Shown piece after piece: positions 32,463-44,918 of a stretch of 64,000 bases of DNA. The position numbers and the translations under genes are program-made. Source of the DNA: Hedera helix (lineage: Eukaryota > Streptophyta > Magnoliopsida > Apiales > Araliaceae); NCBI GenBank assembly GCA_947179155.2, contig OX359267.1, positions 38,684,998 through 38,748,997 of the forward strand, read 5' to 3'. The notes below the pieces were generated by a model that was given only the letters and a program-made list of their open reading frames with translations, made no database searches and had not been told where the DNA came from. Numbering within the stretch: position 1 is the stretch's first letter; each line of letters starts with the position of its first letter.

Positions 32463-34675
32463 CTGATACTACAGAGAACAAACCAAATTGCTGATGGTGC
32501 AAGGTAAGCTGAATCTGGGCTTCTATAGCTGAGTTTAATCATGCAACTCTAGGCACACCATGTTTTAAAGGCTGTGATGAGCATTTACTTTTGTAAAAGT
32601 TGTTGCGGTAAAATACTGAAGCTTTACTTTGAAGTTTGAAGCCTAGTGAAAATTCCATTCTTGGATTTGATAATTATTTGACTCAACATCTATTCTTCGC
32701 CTTTACAAATATAAGGCTACAAGTTTTAGGGATTTCAGTTTCGACTAATAATATTGTTGAAGTATTAGCAATACAATTTAAGTTTTCTCACTGAAATTAT
32801 TAAGCAACCTGGTCAATCTTTGAACCCACCTTCAAGAAAACCCTAAAGAGGGTGGGAGGGAAGGGAGGTAGACCTGGGTCGTCTGATCATTTTGTGCTAC
32901 TCAAGTGTTCACTTGAAAACTCGAGGGTAATGTATATCATGCTTCAAACTGTTGAAGAATTTGTTGTACTGAGAGACATGACCAATCATATAAACGGACA
33001 TATTCCCTCTCGTAACATACACACGAGTTCTAATAAATAATTACACTTAAAAGTGAATTTATTTACTTTTGCCATAGTGTAAACCAACTGAAACTAAGAT
33101 ATTTATTTATTTCTAAGAATACAAAGGAACAGAATATTCTTGCCCTACCATGATCCGGGCACTTGCAACAAGCAACTCCTGGCAAGCTGTTTCGCTACCT
33201 GTTTAAAGCACATTTGGACAATTAAGCTTTTAGATTTAAAGCATTTGTCTAATTTAGTTCCAGAGAAGTAACCCAAAAAGAAGTTCAGGACACTTGTGGT
33301 AAGAGATTGTTGCGACAAAAAATAAAAAAACATTTGATCTGGCTAATTTACTTCATCACAAGGGCAGATAAGACTACCATTCAAGGAGTTCAAAATTACA
33401 AAGCTATAAATTGAAAGAAAAAGAAATCGACTGCAAAAGTTATAATCTAGGAGGTACAAGAGTATTTTGTCTAGAAAAATCCTGCATTACATAGTATTCC
33501 TCTCCCAACATCCATCTTGCATGATTATACATGACCTGTAATTTAACAATCAAACAGTAACTTCAAAACATGCAAAAAGAGAAGTTATAAGTAAACGTAG
33601 CAGCTAATGCATTTAATCACTAACTCAAAAAGCTAAATCACTCCCAGGCAACAAGTACATAAATAAAAACTTGGATAAAATTAATAAATTATGCTGTTGC
33701 TAACATAATTTGAGGCTTTGGGCACATAACTTAAAACTAAACGTGTTTCATCTCCAGGCAGTTCTTTGGCAGAAAGCTACACACAAGTTTCAAGACAAAA
33801 ACCAATATCAAAAGGAAATATAAGGTAACGGAGAAAGAATGGAAAAAGAAGAGAGGAGGAGATATCAACAAAGTTAAAATCAGATCATGTTGAGTGCTCA
33901 AGTGTTTGTAACTATATCGAAAACTACTTATTAGGCCTTAATATGTGGACAATGGGAGCTAGAAGTGTAGGACAAGAGTCCATAAAATGTCAATCTCTGG
34001 TAATTCTTGGACACAATACTTACTGCCACTTACGAGTACAAATGGCTGTGCTCTCAGCAAATGAATTATCATCTCAACGTTATCATGTACTTTTTTCTTT
34101 TTGATAAAATAAGGGTATTACTTGCTCTTTTAGAATCATCAAGAATATGTCTTGCACAGCCAATGTCAAATTCTAAAAATCAAAATACACCCAACGAAAA
34201 CCCTAAAAACTTCTTTCATATGATTTTTGAAATTGAGCAGACATAAAGAGTGATAAAATTATATACCAAATCTATATCTCTAAGTTGGAGATGTATAAGA
34301 TGGAACTATGATGCATGTCATAGATAAAATGTATAAAACAGATAATATCACTAAATTTAAAGCCACCAGCTAACTAAATTTCATGAAGAACATTTAGTCT
34401 AATCCATAGTAATTAACATATAAAAATAACATTGATAAAGGAACTACTGACTCAATTTGTTAGGAATCAGAAATACTGACACAATCAACATATTTGAGAA
34501 AGTATCAACTGTTAGGTTACACAAACAAAACACACAATAAGCAATGGCATCACAAATTGCAAAAACTATCAACCAAATAATCAAACACCACAATCAAGTA
34601 TTAACAGAGAAAATTACATCAGATCGAATCATACATATGCGTATATATATATCTTGACGTTAAAAAAAGATGACC
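32463..34675. other. Spacer, no gene seen
   Basis: More mixed in composition than other spacers, but I see no coding exon I can name. It ends with the 3' flank of SEC61 gamma. The minus-strand ORF at 33145-33333 and the plus ORF at 34007-34246 have no recognisable features. Confidence 0.45.
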
Positions 34676-34988
34676 TCAAGTAGATCCGACGATGATGTTG
34701 TTAATAGGAATGAAGATGAGCTTCACGAAGAACCCTACAAATCCCATCACTACGAAGCCGATCGCTGTACGAAACGCCACCTTCGTGAATTCTGTTTATC
34801 AGAATAGAAAATCCCGTCAATAATCATAACGAATTGGATTTAGAAAAACTCTTTGAAAAACCCCTCAAATTGGAAGGAAAAGTTAGAAATTTACCTTTGC
34901 GATCAGGTTTGTGGCACCTCTTGACCAGACGATAGCTGTCCTTTGAGAACTCTCTCAGTGGATCGAATATTGAATCCAAGGCATCCAT
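34676..34988 (-). CDS. SEC61G: SEC61 gamma subunit of the ER translocon, 69 aa, two exons
   Basis: This small tail-anchored protein clamps the SEC61 channel through which proteins enter the endoplasmic reticulum. Exon 1 (34895-34988) encodes MDALDSIFDPLREFSKDSYR then LVKRCHKPDRK. The donor G/GTAAAT is at 34894. Exon 2 (34676-34791, acceptor AACAG) encodes EFTKVAFRTAIGFVVMGFVG then FFVKLIFIPINNIIVGST and TGA. The split codon joins to give E32. Total 210 nt with the stop, which is exactly the usual length of 69 residues. An amphipathic N-terminal helix and one membrane helix (about 40-60) are evident. A GA-repeat lies in the 5' leader at about 35000. No fault seen. Confidence 0.97.
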
Positions 34989-36271
34989 TTCTTTCTGTAT
35001 CTAGAGAGAGAGAGAGTAGATCTGCAAAATGGAGATCGAGAACGGAGGAAGAGACGAAGCTATACGATGTACAGAATGAATGGTATATTTTACTAGTCGA
35101 TTTTTACCAGTAGAAATTAAATTAGATATTTCTACGTAGTATTGCCGAGTCAGCTACCTAGCGGCCATTGTGATTGGACAATTTTATCCACGCAAGCTCG
35201 TTTTGCGTCATTTATAGGGCAACGATCAGAACGACGCCGTATGATTGATTTTTTCTACATTTTTAGGATTAACAAATTCTTTTTAAGCTCCGAGTCAGGT
35301 TCTTTATTGGTAATTTGGTAAACGTACGTTCTTTTTTAAGAATTTAAAAATAAAAATAAAAAATTGCTCATTTTTTATATAATGCTATCAAATGTGGACT
35401 ATATGACAAATGATAATTCTCATATTCTCAAGTGTTTGGTTCTTTAAAGAGATTAAAGCCCAATTTGCATCCTAAGGTTGCATGAAAAATCAAATTTTCA
35501 CCTTAAATCTTTTTTAATAATTAAAACTTCAATTCCTTTTTCTTTTTTTTTCTTTTTTTTTGATAATGTGGAGTATCCCAACTGCAGTTGATTAAAACTT
35601 CAATTCCGCACACAAGAAGCGATAATTAGATACATTTTGACTTTTTAGAATAAATTTGCAAGACTAACATTTAAAAGAAAAACGAAATTATCTAATTTTC
35701 CTCCATGTTTTAGCAATGGTAGTAATATGGGATGCATTAGACAGGCAAAAGCCGGCTACATATGCCAGCAATGACCAGAGTTGCATATGCTAGCAAGTGG
35801 CAATGACCAGTTCAACAAATTTGGTCTATGCATTTATCACCTTGCCAATGCACGAGAATTAAACATACGAAATTAAAATATGAAACAACAACGGGAAGGA
35901 AATGAGAAACATTTCTTTCACCAGTAAATAATAATACTCCTACAATAAAAACAACTTTAATACTCAAAACTTTAATCCAATCCAATCCAATCCAATGATG
36001 CTCAAATTTGCGTGGAGAACCAAGAAACAAAGAAGCCAAAATTCCAAACAGTATATCTTACTTCAATCAACAATGAGATGGCACCAGCAGCAAATAAGAT
36101 GGTAGCACCTAAAGCGGTGCTTGATTCTCACCATCTGGATGGCCTTCAGGAGTATGGACGCTTTACCATATCTTGGCAAAAATCTTCAAGAAGATGCAAG
36201 CCCTTCACTCTTGTGAAAATTATACAAATACAAATGGTTTATATGTGAAATCCGTGTCACTTTCTGCAAAG
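34989..36271. other. Spacer between SEC61 gamma and the MFS gene
   Basis: It holds the SEC61 gamma promoter and the MFS 3' flank. It includes T-rich tracts (35535-35565) and an (AATCC)n tract of about five units near 35975-35997. AACGACGCCGTA near 35230 is a common plant spacer motif. No further gene. Confidence 0.6.
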
Positions 36272-39200
36272 TCAACTGTTAGATTTTCCATAGAGATTCG
36301 CATAGACGACCTTAGTCCTGTATACAAGGATCATGCTTAAAATAACTGCGAGAATGCAGAGTCCAGACATTATCAAGGAAGTCAAGCAGAAGCAAACGGC
36401 ACCATCACAAGTGAGCGGTTCATCAGCACCAAGAATGCCTGAAAAAATTGATCCCGAATTCAGTTGCTGGTGAAGACGCAATAGAGCTTGCTTCTGTGCT
36501 TCGCGGTCATATATACTGCTCGCAATAAGACCTGAGAAGACTAGTGAGCCAGCAGGGTTTGCAAGAGTAAGAAAATTGTACAAAGCCCCGAATTTTTTCA
36601 AACCGAATAACTCGGAGGCAGCGGCCGGGACAATTGCCCAATGAGCTCCATAACCAAGCCCGATGAGAAGAGTACCGACATACATTGCCCCAGGCCAGCC
36701 CATGGCAATGAAAAAGTGACCAAATGCCATTATAAACTGGGCAACAGCCATGACCACATGCCTTGGATAAGCATAGTCCCTGTTCAACAACATTAAGGTT
36801 GCATGAGGAAAGGGGTAAAAGCAAGACACAGTAAAACAAGAAAGCCAACCACTATGAGAGAAAAAAGGTAGTCAGCATCCAGGAGGGATAACATTAATAC
36901 ATACCTGACAATTATCTCAGAAAAGTAACCCCCACCAACACGGCCTAGAAAGTTCCAGATGCTGATCAATGAAACAAATATATGCGTGTTATCATAACCT
37001 AAGGACGCACTCATTTGCCCCAGATTATCAATGACAGTCAACCCAGATCCAGATCCGAATAGAAGTGAGAAAAAGATGAGCCAAAAATCTGCCTTTATCA
37101 AGGCCTGCATAAGCGTAAAATCTTCCCCTCTACGTGGACCCTTTCTTCTCTTGATCCTCACGGCTCCTTCTGCAGCAGCTTGAGCTAGTTTTGTTTGCAG
37201 CTGGGCAATTCTTTTTTGCCTCTCTGAAGCCGGAAGCAAGTCAACACCCCTAGGTTTCTCATCTTCCAGTTCACTAAATATAATTTCATTAGCACCATGT
37301 CCAGTTTTCACAGGTTCTTGTTTTTGTGACTCAGTTAGAAGAGCCTCATGTGCTGGATCTTGTGGCTCTTGGGAAAAAGTATACCAGATAGGAATCACAA
37401 TAGGAACTAACAAGATAATGAATAAAATCACTGTGAAAATTATGATCACACTATGACTCAAATCAACTAGATCTTCAACAAGCATAACACCCATCAAATA
37501 AGCAGCCAAAACGAGGCACACTGAGTAGATAAATGAGAAACTTGACCCGTCGGTTGACCTCACTTGTCTGTGACCTCCTACAGGCCTGACAATGAACATA
37601 AGAGCAATAATCACCATTGCTGGCCCAACTGCCACCATGAATACAAGTGACGCATTATCAGGGGAATGGATTAGTGCATATATCTGAGTCAATATCGCAC
37701 CACCCAACCCAGCAAATCCCTTTAATATTCCTACCACAGGACCACGGCTTTTGGGGAAGTTTTGCACGCACGAGACTAGTGCTGCTGTGTTGAAGTAGGT
37801 CTCACCATTTGTTCCCACAAATATAAGAATGCACATCTGCATAATAGCTTCCGTTAATAATTCAACTGATATAAATCTTATGCAACATTAAAAGTTGAAT
37901 ACTTTTCTTGGAATAAAAGAACAACGAGGTACAAAACTGAAGTTTTTAATAATGCATTACATTAAGTTCCTAATATCTTATTTAACTATTCGTAAAATGT
38001 TTATATAAATTAAAAACAAGATTCTTTTGGTCACAAGCGTTTACTCTGAAGTCTGAAGTATGCAACAAGTACAACAGAGGACATAGAGATGCTTTATCGT
38101 CAAAGCAATGCATCCCATATTATCACCATTGCTAAAACATGGATGAAGCACAAATTTTAAGGAGGTTGGTATGTGACCATCTCAGTAATGTTAACTTTTA
38201 TATTAACTTTTTTTTCCCCCCTAAAATCAACTATCAGTGTAAATCAACATAATACAAAGTTTGCAGATGTTAATATTGTTACAGAGATTGTATAAAAGAA
38301 TTTTAATAACAAAAATAGGTCTTTCGCTTGTATAGGTATCAGAACATATATATTTTCCAACACAGATAGAATTACCAGGAATGACATACACAAATGTTGT
38401 TAATCAAAGTCATGCCCAACTCCACAGTTCAGCATGGTTATAAAGATTCGAGAACATAATATACCCATTACCCAATAGTAATTTTAACCATGAAATACGT
38501 CAGAGATATTCTAAAACATACATTGATCTTTCTAGATTGTAATAGTACACATAAAATAAAACTATAAATTTCATACAACCAATAATTTTCCTTCAATATG
38601 ATTCTTTATTACTTCACTTCAATTTCAAGTTCAGTGACTAGACTTTAGATGTCACCATAGCAACTATTACCTTCAAGCATCATCTGGAGTAAAGTTGCAT
38701 TGTTTATTCACCAGAGAATGACTTGAATGATGGGGGAAAGAAGAAAAAAACATTTACACTACAAAAGATTCATAACTTTCTTTTTCATATAGTATTCATA
38801 GGATGCAAACATTTCCAAATCAAAAAAAAATATTGTGAAATGTGATGGGACATAAGTAATATATAACGCTGAAACAATAATTCTTGATTTCTATTAGCAA
38901 AAATGAAGAATCGTATATTTTTTAATAACAAAAAGTTCCATTGTGGATAAGAAATAATACCAAGATATAAATTCAAGTATGTTGGTCATTGTTTTGTTAT
39001 ATGTTTAAAGCTGGGACTCAACTTGGAAAGATATTGAGTTTCTACTTGGTTAAAAATCGTTTGCTTTACTTGTATATTTTGGGAATCTACATATAATACA
39101 GCTTAGCTTGGATTGGGCTGGGCTGGGCAGGGTTCCTAAGATGCCTCAATGAATCACACAGAGAAAATTAAACTCACCCAGACACAATTATTGCAAAGGA

Positions 39201-40481
39201 ATATGACAAAGGATTAAAATATCCGAAAAAGAAGAAGAGAAAAAACTGGGTTTCGCTTTACAGACATGACAGATAAAAAATGCCAAAGGCATAATGATCT
39301 TGGTAGAGAAGATATATTTGAGAGAAAAGTACAACTCAACTAGCAGATCATTTGGTACGTAAACCAATTTTACAGTGTTAAAATGTCAAATGTCCACTAA
39401 ATCAAACCAATAGGAGTAAATACAGTCAATAGACAAGCAGACAAGCAGTTACTGCATCCAAAGTCAAGCCAAGACATCTTACATACAGGTATTACATATA
39501 CACTATCAAATTTATTCAACCCACTTCATGCAACTATGCACTTGTCCAATCCTAAAGAGATTAGTCAAAGACTCAAAATTAGAGAAAACAGAATTCAAGT
39601 TACTCCATTGGAATCAGAAACTAAAGCATTGTTGCTTTATTTATGAAAGTAAATAAGCTTTTAAACCCAAAAAAACAACATAGCATAGGGAAGGAATTTT
39701 GATGTGAAGAGAAGTGGAAAGATGAATCTTAGTAGAGACAGATTCAGAATATACAAGCAATCAAATCAGAATAAATGATTGTTACTTGCATGTTTAAAAT
39801 TGACATAAATCTAAAAAATACAGAATAACAAATATTCACTAATCATAATACTCCCATCAAAATTTCAGCTTGAACAAAAGGGGAAAAATTCAAAGCATTC
39901 TCCAGACAGAATCGAATCCAACCAACATATCATGTTCGGGTGTGTGAGTGTGGGGTGTGTGTGTTCAAATTACCAAAAAAATAAAAATAAAATCACCAAA
40001 AATAAAATCTTGCAAGTACTATCATATAGTACTTTTACTTATTAATATGAAAAGAAGACAAAAGATGCATTTAAGATAATAATCCAAAAGAGATGACCCA
40101 GATCATTTAAAGAATCATTGCGAAAATAGAGAGAGAGATACTCACAGCCCACAATGGCAAAGTGGGAGCTCGACCAGTAATGATGAGCCAAACCCAACCA
40201 TACCCAACAAAATTCTGGACAACACCAACAAGAAGAGCTGCCCACATGGGCAAAATCTCACACAAACTACCAGCCAAAAACCCAACACTGTCTCCAAGAT
40301 CCTTAGCCACACCCAATCTCGCAATTTGCTTCTGATTATAATTCAAAGAGCTCTTAATTGCAGGTGAAATACTCCCAAACAAATACCCAATTCCCGCACA
40401 GGATTGTATCCACATTGCAGCCACAAATACCAGCCATCTGTTGTTGAAAAACTCGCCAAGTTTCTCTTTCAAACGAAGCAT
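36272..40481 (-). CDS. Nodulin-like major facilitator transporter, 591 aa, three exons
   Basis: The product is a polytopic membrane protein of the plant nodulin-like MFS family; substrates of most members are unknown. Exon 1 is 40146-40481 (MLRLKEKLGEFFNNRWLVFV, ending LPLWA; donor GTGAGT). Exon 2 is 36905-37836 (MCILIFVGTNGETYFNTAAL; donor GTATGT). Exon 3 is 36272-36779 (DYAYPRHVVM to YGKSNS). Reading frame is kept across both introns (2309 and 125 bp). Conserved blocks include NFPKSRGPVVGILKGFAGL, a long charged cytoplasmic loop with KRRKGPRRGEDFTL (around residue 345), FGSGSGLTVIDNLGQ and YGAHWAIVPAAASELFGLKK. About 12 hydrophobic segments are visible. The length is normal for the family. 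A role in membrane transport is sure; the cargo is not. Confidence 0.95.
37837..40145 (-). other. Long first intron of the MFS gene
   Basis: 2.3 kb of AT-rich sequence between donor GTGAGT and acceptor ATTATGCAG. I found no transposon ends or coding sequence in it. Confidence 0.8.
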
Positions 40482-41948
40482 CGTCGGCCCAAACAGAAAA
40501 AAAGAAGAAGGTTGTTTGTTCTTTTAGAATTTAAATTATTGAAATGCGTTTCGAAGATCTGTGAAGATTAAAATGAACATTGATTGAGGGTGATGACTTT
40601 TTATGTGTACGATATTTAGAGAAAAGAGGTCGGCGCGATGATGGTGACGTGCTTGATGGAATAGCTTCAATAGTGGGAGGAGGGAGAAAATAACACCCTA
40701 ATCTTTGGAATATTTATGCAAATGCCATTGCCCTGTCGGATTGTTGCAGAGATCGTCGAGCTGTATTTTTATTATTTAATATATATATTTATATATATCA
40801 CATCCACAACAAACATTTGTGGAAACTACTATTCCAACAATCAAAATAAGAGATAATTTATTTATTAAATTATCTACCGCTAGAAACTTTAGTGACAGAC
40901 TCAAAAAAAAATTAGCGCTTGCCGTTAATTTTTTGTTTGCCTACCAGTAACCGTTTGTTGTAAATGCGTTACCTATATATATATATATATATATATATTA
41001 GACATGCACAATAAGCTAACCTGATTTTGCGTGGCCAGACCTTGAGCTTTGACCAGGCTAAACCGTTGACTTAGGCCTGCCAGGTCAAGCCAGGCCTAAG
41101 TCGGTTTGGTCCTTCCCTTTTTTTTAATGTTAAATATTAAAAATAAAAATTTGTAAAAATGATGCAAAAATATTTAGATTTATTTTATTTTAACATTCTA
41201 CTGCACACCAATATAAGTTGGATGATTAGAAAAAAATATATAATCCTCTTAAATTAAAGAAAAATATAATTTAAATGTAACTGAAATATAAAGTAAATTA
41301 ATTTACTAAATGTATGTCTACTATGCACAGTTTATCTTTATAGAAAATATAATTTGAATACAATTTACAACGATAGATATGACTATAAATGTAAAATAAA
41401 ATTAACTTACTGTATATTACACTTTTATATTTTAAATATAAAGTTAGTTTCTATTTTATTTTATTTTAGTACTAGGATCAGCTTGACATATATTTTGTAA
41501 CGTTTAAATACACATATCTTTTTCTATATGGTCATTAAACACTTACATAGCTATATCTCAAATATTATTTTCAATTAGTTTTCTAATTGCTTCATGAAAT
41601 TATTTTTTAAATTGCTACAACAGAATACCGAAAAAATAATCAAAATCATAAATCTCCTTAAGAATTTAACATATCCAAATTAATGAAGAACTTGAGTATT
41701 TATAAGAAACTAACTTATTATTAATATTTAATATTAAAAATTAATTTATTGATGTATTAATTAATATTAATATTTAAAATTAAAAGTAACAAGGAATAAT
41801 AATAAAATTTTAATGTTAAATATTAGTAATTTAGTATTTACAATAAACTAACTTATTATTAATATTTAAGCAACTAACTAACTAACTAACTTCTTATTCT
41901 TCTTCTTCTTCTTCTTCTTCTTATTATTATTATTATTATTATTATTAT
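40482..41948. other. MFS upstream region, then AT-rich spacer and microsatellites
   Basis: No gene seen. It contains a TA run at about 40975-40998 and a stretch near 41040-41115 with repeated GGCCTAAGTC/AGGCCTGCCAGG motifs. A compound microsatellite at 41870-41948 has CTAA, then TTC, then ATT units. The gypsy element at 41949 is inserted in the ATT part. Confidence 0.6.
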
Positions 41949-42495
41949 TGTGACGCCCCCAAATCTAGGCTCACACAGTCCAAACTTGAGTCGTCAAAAG
42001 ACTACAACAAAATTATTACAACAAAGCACAACGTACAACAATACCGTGTATAATAATACACAACTAAGTCTTCACTATTATTGCCACACTATTTTACAAC
42101 ACGTGAAAACTATAATAGATATCCCTCGGACTCCCACTCCATTCCCCGGCTAGACCCAGCTACGTTCTCATATCCTGTTGAAAAATAATGGAACAAAAGG
42201 GTGAGCTCAAATAGCCCAGTAAGAAATATCATGACTAAGATAATGACGAATAAATTATCATTAGCCTTCAACATGTGAGTTCTTGATAGAATACAACAGA
42301 ATACAAGATGTATATCAAAAACTGCAGTTAAATTCTTGAACAATGTTCAGATCAATAATAGCGGCGGAATGAGCAATCTATTAGAAGAATAATGTAGACT
42401 ATAATGTCCACGCACTTCTCTTTTTCGTAAAAACATCATCAACTTTTATCATCTGAAATACCATTAGTCAAGATAATACAAATTCACAGTTCCTG

Positions 42496-42755
42496 GTCAT
42501 AATCATGCAAATCAACAGTTCATCTATGCATTACGGGCCAAAGAGAACATTCAATATAACACCAGCGGTCATGATTATACCAGATTCAGCCTTTGGTCAT
42601 AATCATACCAAACAACAGTTCATCTATGCACTACGGGCCAAAGAGAACTTTCAATATAACAACAACGGTCATGATTATACCAGATTCAGCCTTTGGTCAT
42701 AATCATACCAAACAACAGTTCATCTTTGCACTACGGGCCAAAGAGAACATTCACC
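42496..42755. repeat. Exact 100-bp tandem repeat in the LTR, 2.6 copies
   Basis: Units start at 42496, 42596 and 42696, each opening GGTCATAATCAT and containing ACGGGCCAAAGAGAAC. The second LTR has the same array at 45466-45725. The related LTR at 1917 has one unit fewer. Confidence 0.9.
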
Positions 42756-44055
42756 ACGTGCCATAAAAGACACCGAACAGATGTATCGCCTTTAACCTAG
42801 TATATCGCCTTTAACCTATCATCTGTTCAACAATTATATCACATCTGTGCCCCCGGCCACAGATATTCACAACAGCTTGATTCTTAATGATTAATACAAA
42901 TAACAGTGATACAAATGATGAACAGAAGAACAGGATAAACAATAAGTATCGGAAGTTTACTTTGTGCAGATTCAAATAATGTCCAAATTGCCAACATGAT
43001 GTGGAGTGAAATTTAAAAATGATATTCAAGATCCACAGTTCAGAATAACGATTACAGTTCAATAGAAATGTTCAGAAAATAGGAAGGTTCAGTTGAAATA
43101 ATGAAGTTCAACTATTATAGAACATATAATATTTTCAGGAATTATAGAAGCAATAGTTCCATAATAAGTTTCGATTCAGGAGTATGAAAGAAAATAATAT
43201 CCCTTACCGTAGCAAGTTCAAGAGTGTAAAAAAAAAATGACATTTCTTACCTTAACACGTGACTGGATATTGATTTAAATGAGATTGATCAACCTATATT
43301 TTTATAGTAAAATTAGTAATTACCACATATAAATTTCAAAGTGTATGATAACTCGTATAATATGAATTATCAAAATTATATATATTTAACATAATTTTTG
43401 TAGTATAATATAACTACTTTAAAATAGTTTTTAAAATAATATTCCAAAATAAATCTTCTAAATAAAGCTTTTAAAAATGAATCTTCTCAAAGAAGAGTCT
43501 TCTAAAGGAAGATTTGTGAATACCGTGAAAAATAGGAATTTATAAAATTACTACTCTTTAATAAAAGACTTACTTGAAAAATTTCTGCACTCCTTTTGGC
43601 TTTCAAACACTCAAAATAGCCTTACTATTATCAGAGAAAACTCATAAAATTCTTATAGAAAAATTTTATGTTTTAGGTGTGATTTTTCTATTCAGCTGAG
43701 CAAGCTATTTATAGGAGAAAAGAAGTTACTATGCGTGGTAGGTGGCTGTACGCCAATACTGAATTCAGCAGCAACACGCGGGCTGCGCGAAATTTTTTCT
43801 TCAGCACGTTTCTGAGAAAATTTTCTTCCAGTGGGCCCCACCCTACCCCACATGTTTTCTTACTATTCACGTACTATTCACGTCACTATTCACGTTACTA
43901 TTTCAAATAGTAAAATTAATTATTATTATTTTTTTTTTTATTTATTCTTCCTGTGAGTCCAACATATAAAATAATGTTACCACAATAATGTAAGAAACAC
44001 GTTACATATTTTTATTAATTTAATAATATAAATTACAGTATATTTGCTACTGTGA

Positions 44056-44220
44056 CAATTATTAGATTCAATAATTTTAAACTACAGTGCACCAACAATT
44101 ATTGACTCGATGATATGAAATACAGTGTAATGACAATTATTGAATCAATAATGCAAAATACTGTGTAGCAACAATAATTGAATTGATAATATAAAATATT
44201 ATGCAGTGACAATTATTGAT
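44056..44220. repeat. U3 38-bp repeat with HD-Zip-like cores
   Basis: CAATTATTG, or its complement CAATAATTG, starts at 44096, 44134, 44172 and 44210: four cores exactly 38 bp apart. A weaker CAATTATTA lies at 44056. The second LTR has them at 47069, 47107, 47145 and 47183. Confidence 0.9.
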
Positions 44221-44631
44221 GAAATGATGCGTAACAGTTACGGTGTCAATAATATGAGACACTGTGCAATACCGTGTGCTACTGTAGAATACCGTGTGCC
44301 ACAATAAAATACCATAAATTACCGTATGCTACTATTCTTTTATCACCGGTATTTTAACAGTTAACACCGTTGACTATTTTTATTTAAAAAGGTTACTTCT
44401 GTCGTTTTTTATATCCGACAATTATTCCGTTGTGGGCTCCACCAATAATTAGTTATTTCGGCGCCGTCGTACGACCCGAATATTCCCCGACAAAACGAAT
44501 ATTGTCCGACAAAATAAAATTTTCACATAACATCCTTAACTTTCAATTTCGTTAATTTAACCACTTACTGTTTCATGAAAAAATATATATGAAGAAAAAA
44601 TTAAATTTTATATTTCATAAAATTCGGGGTC

Positions 44632-44718
44632 TTACAACCTCCCCTCCTTATGAAATTTCGTCCCCGAAATTGACGTACCAGACATTTCATAGTTAACCTC
44701 CTGATTGCCAGATGCCAT
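44632..44718 (-). CDS. 28-codon ORF left by the internal deletion
   Basis: The ORF opens with the family's gag start MASGNQEVNY, identical to the start at 1157. It then jumps to EMSGTSISGTKFHKEGRL, which reads through the polypurine tract, and stops at the TAA inside the LTR start (TTGTAAG). It is the only ORF between the LTRs. Whether it is translated is unknown; most likely it is just a scar of the deletion, but the frame is open across the junction. Confidence 0.6.
   Translation of the reverse strand: MASGNQEVNYEMSGTSISGTKFHKEGRL
44638..44649 (-). other. Polypurine tract of the gypsy derivative
   Basis: AAGGAGGGGAGG on the minus strand, adjacent to the 3' LTR, preceded by GGGGACGAAATTTCAT, a typical plant gypsy 3' end. 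Confidence 0.9.
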
Positions 44719-44904
44719 ACTAAACTGTGGTCACAAAATAAATGTTAGTTCAAATAAACTGACTCATCACTTCATGTCCCTATATTCAAATCAACTCATT
44801 AGATAATAAAATCTAATTTAGGTAGGACATACTAGTGACTGATTCTATTCGTCTCTCCCCTCCTAGTTCTAACCCCAGATCTCCATTAAAGACCATATCC
44901 CTAA

Positions 44905-44916
44905 GCTCTGATACCA
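44905..44916 (-). other. Primer-binding site of the gypsy derivative
   Basis: TGGTATCAGAGC on the minus strand, 2 nt from the 5' LTR. It is identical to the site at 1342-1353. Confidence 0.93.
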
Positions 44917-44918
44917 AC

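Larger units (their letters stand above)
41949..44636 (-). repeat. 3' LTR (in element sense) of the gypsy derivative
   Basis: Plus-strand ends are TGTGACGCC and CTTACA. TATA box at 43704-43715 (minus strand). The 100-bp repeat lies at 42496-42755 and the 38-bp U3 repeat at about 44056-44220. Confidence 0.95.
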
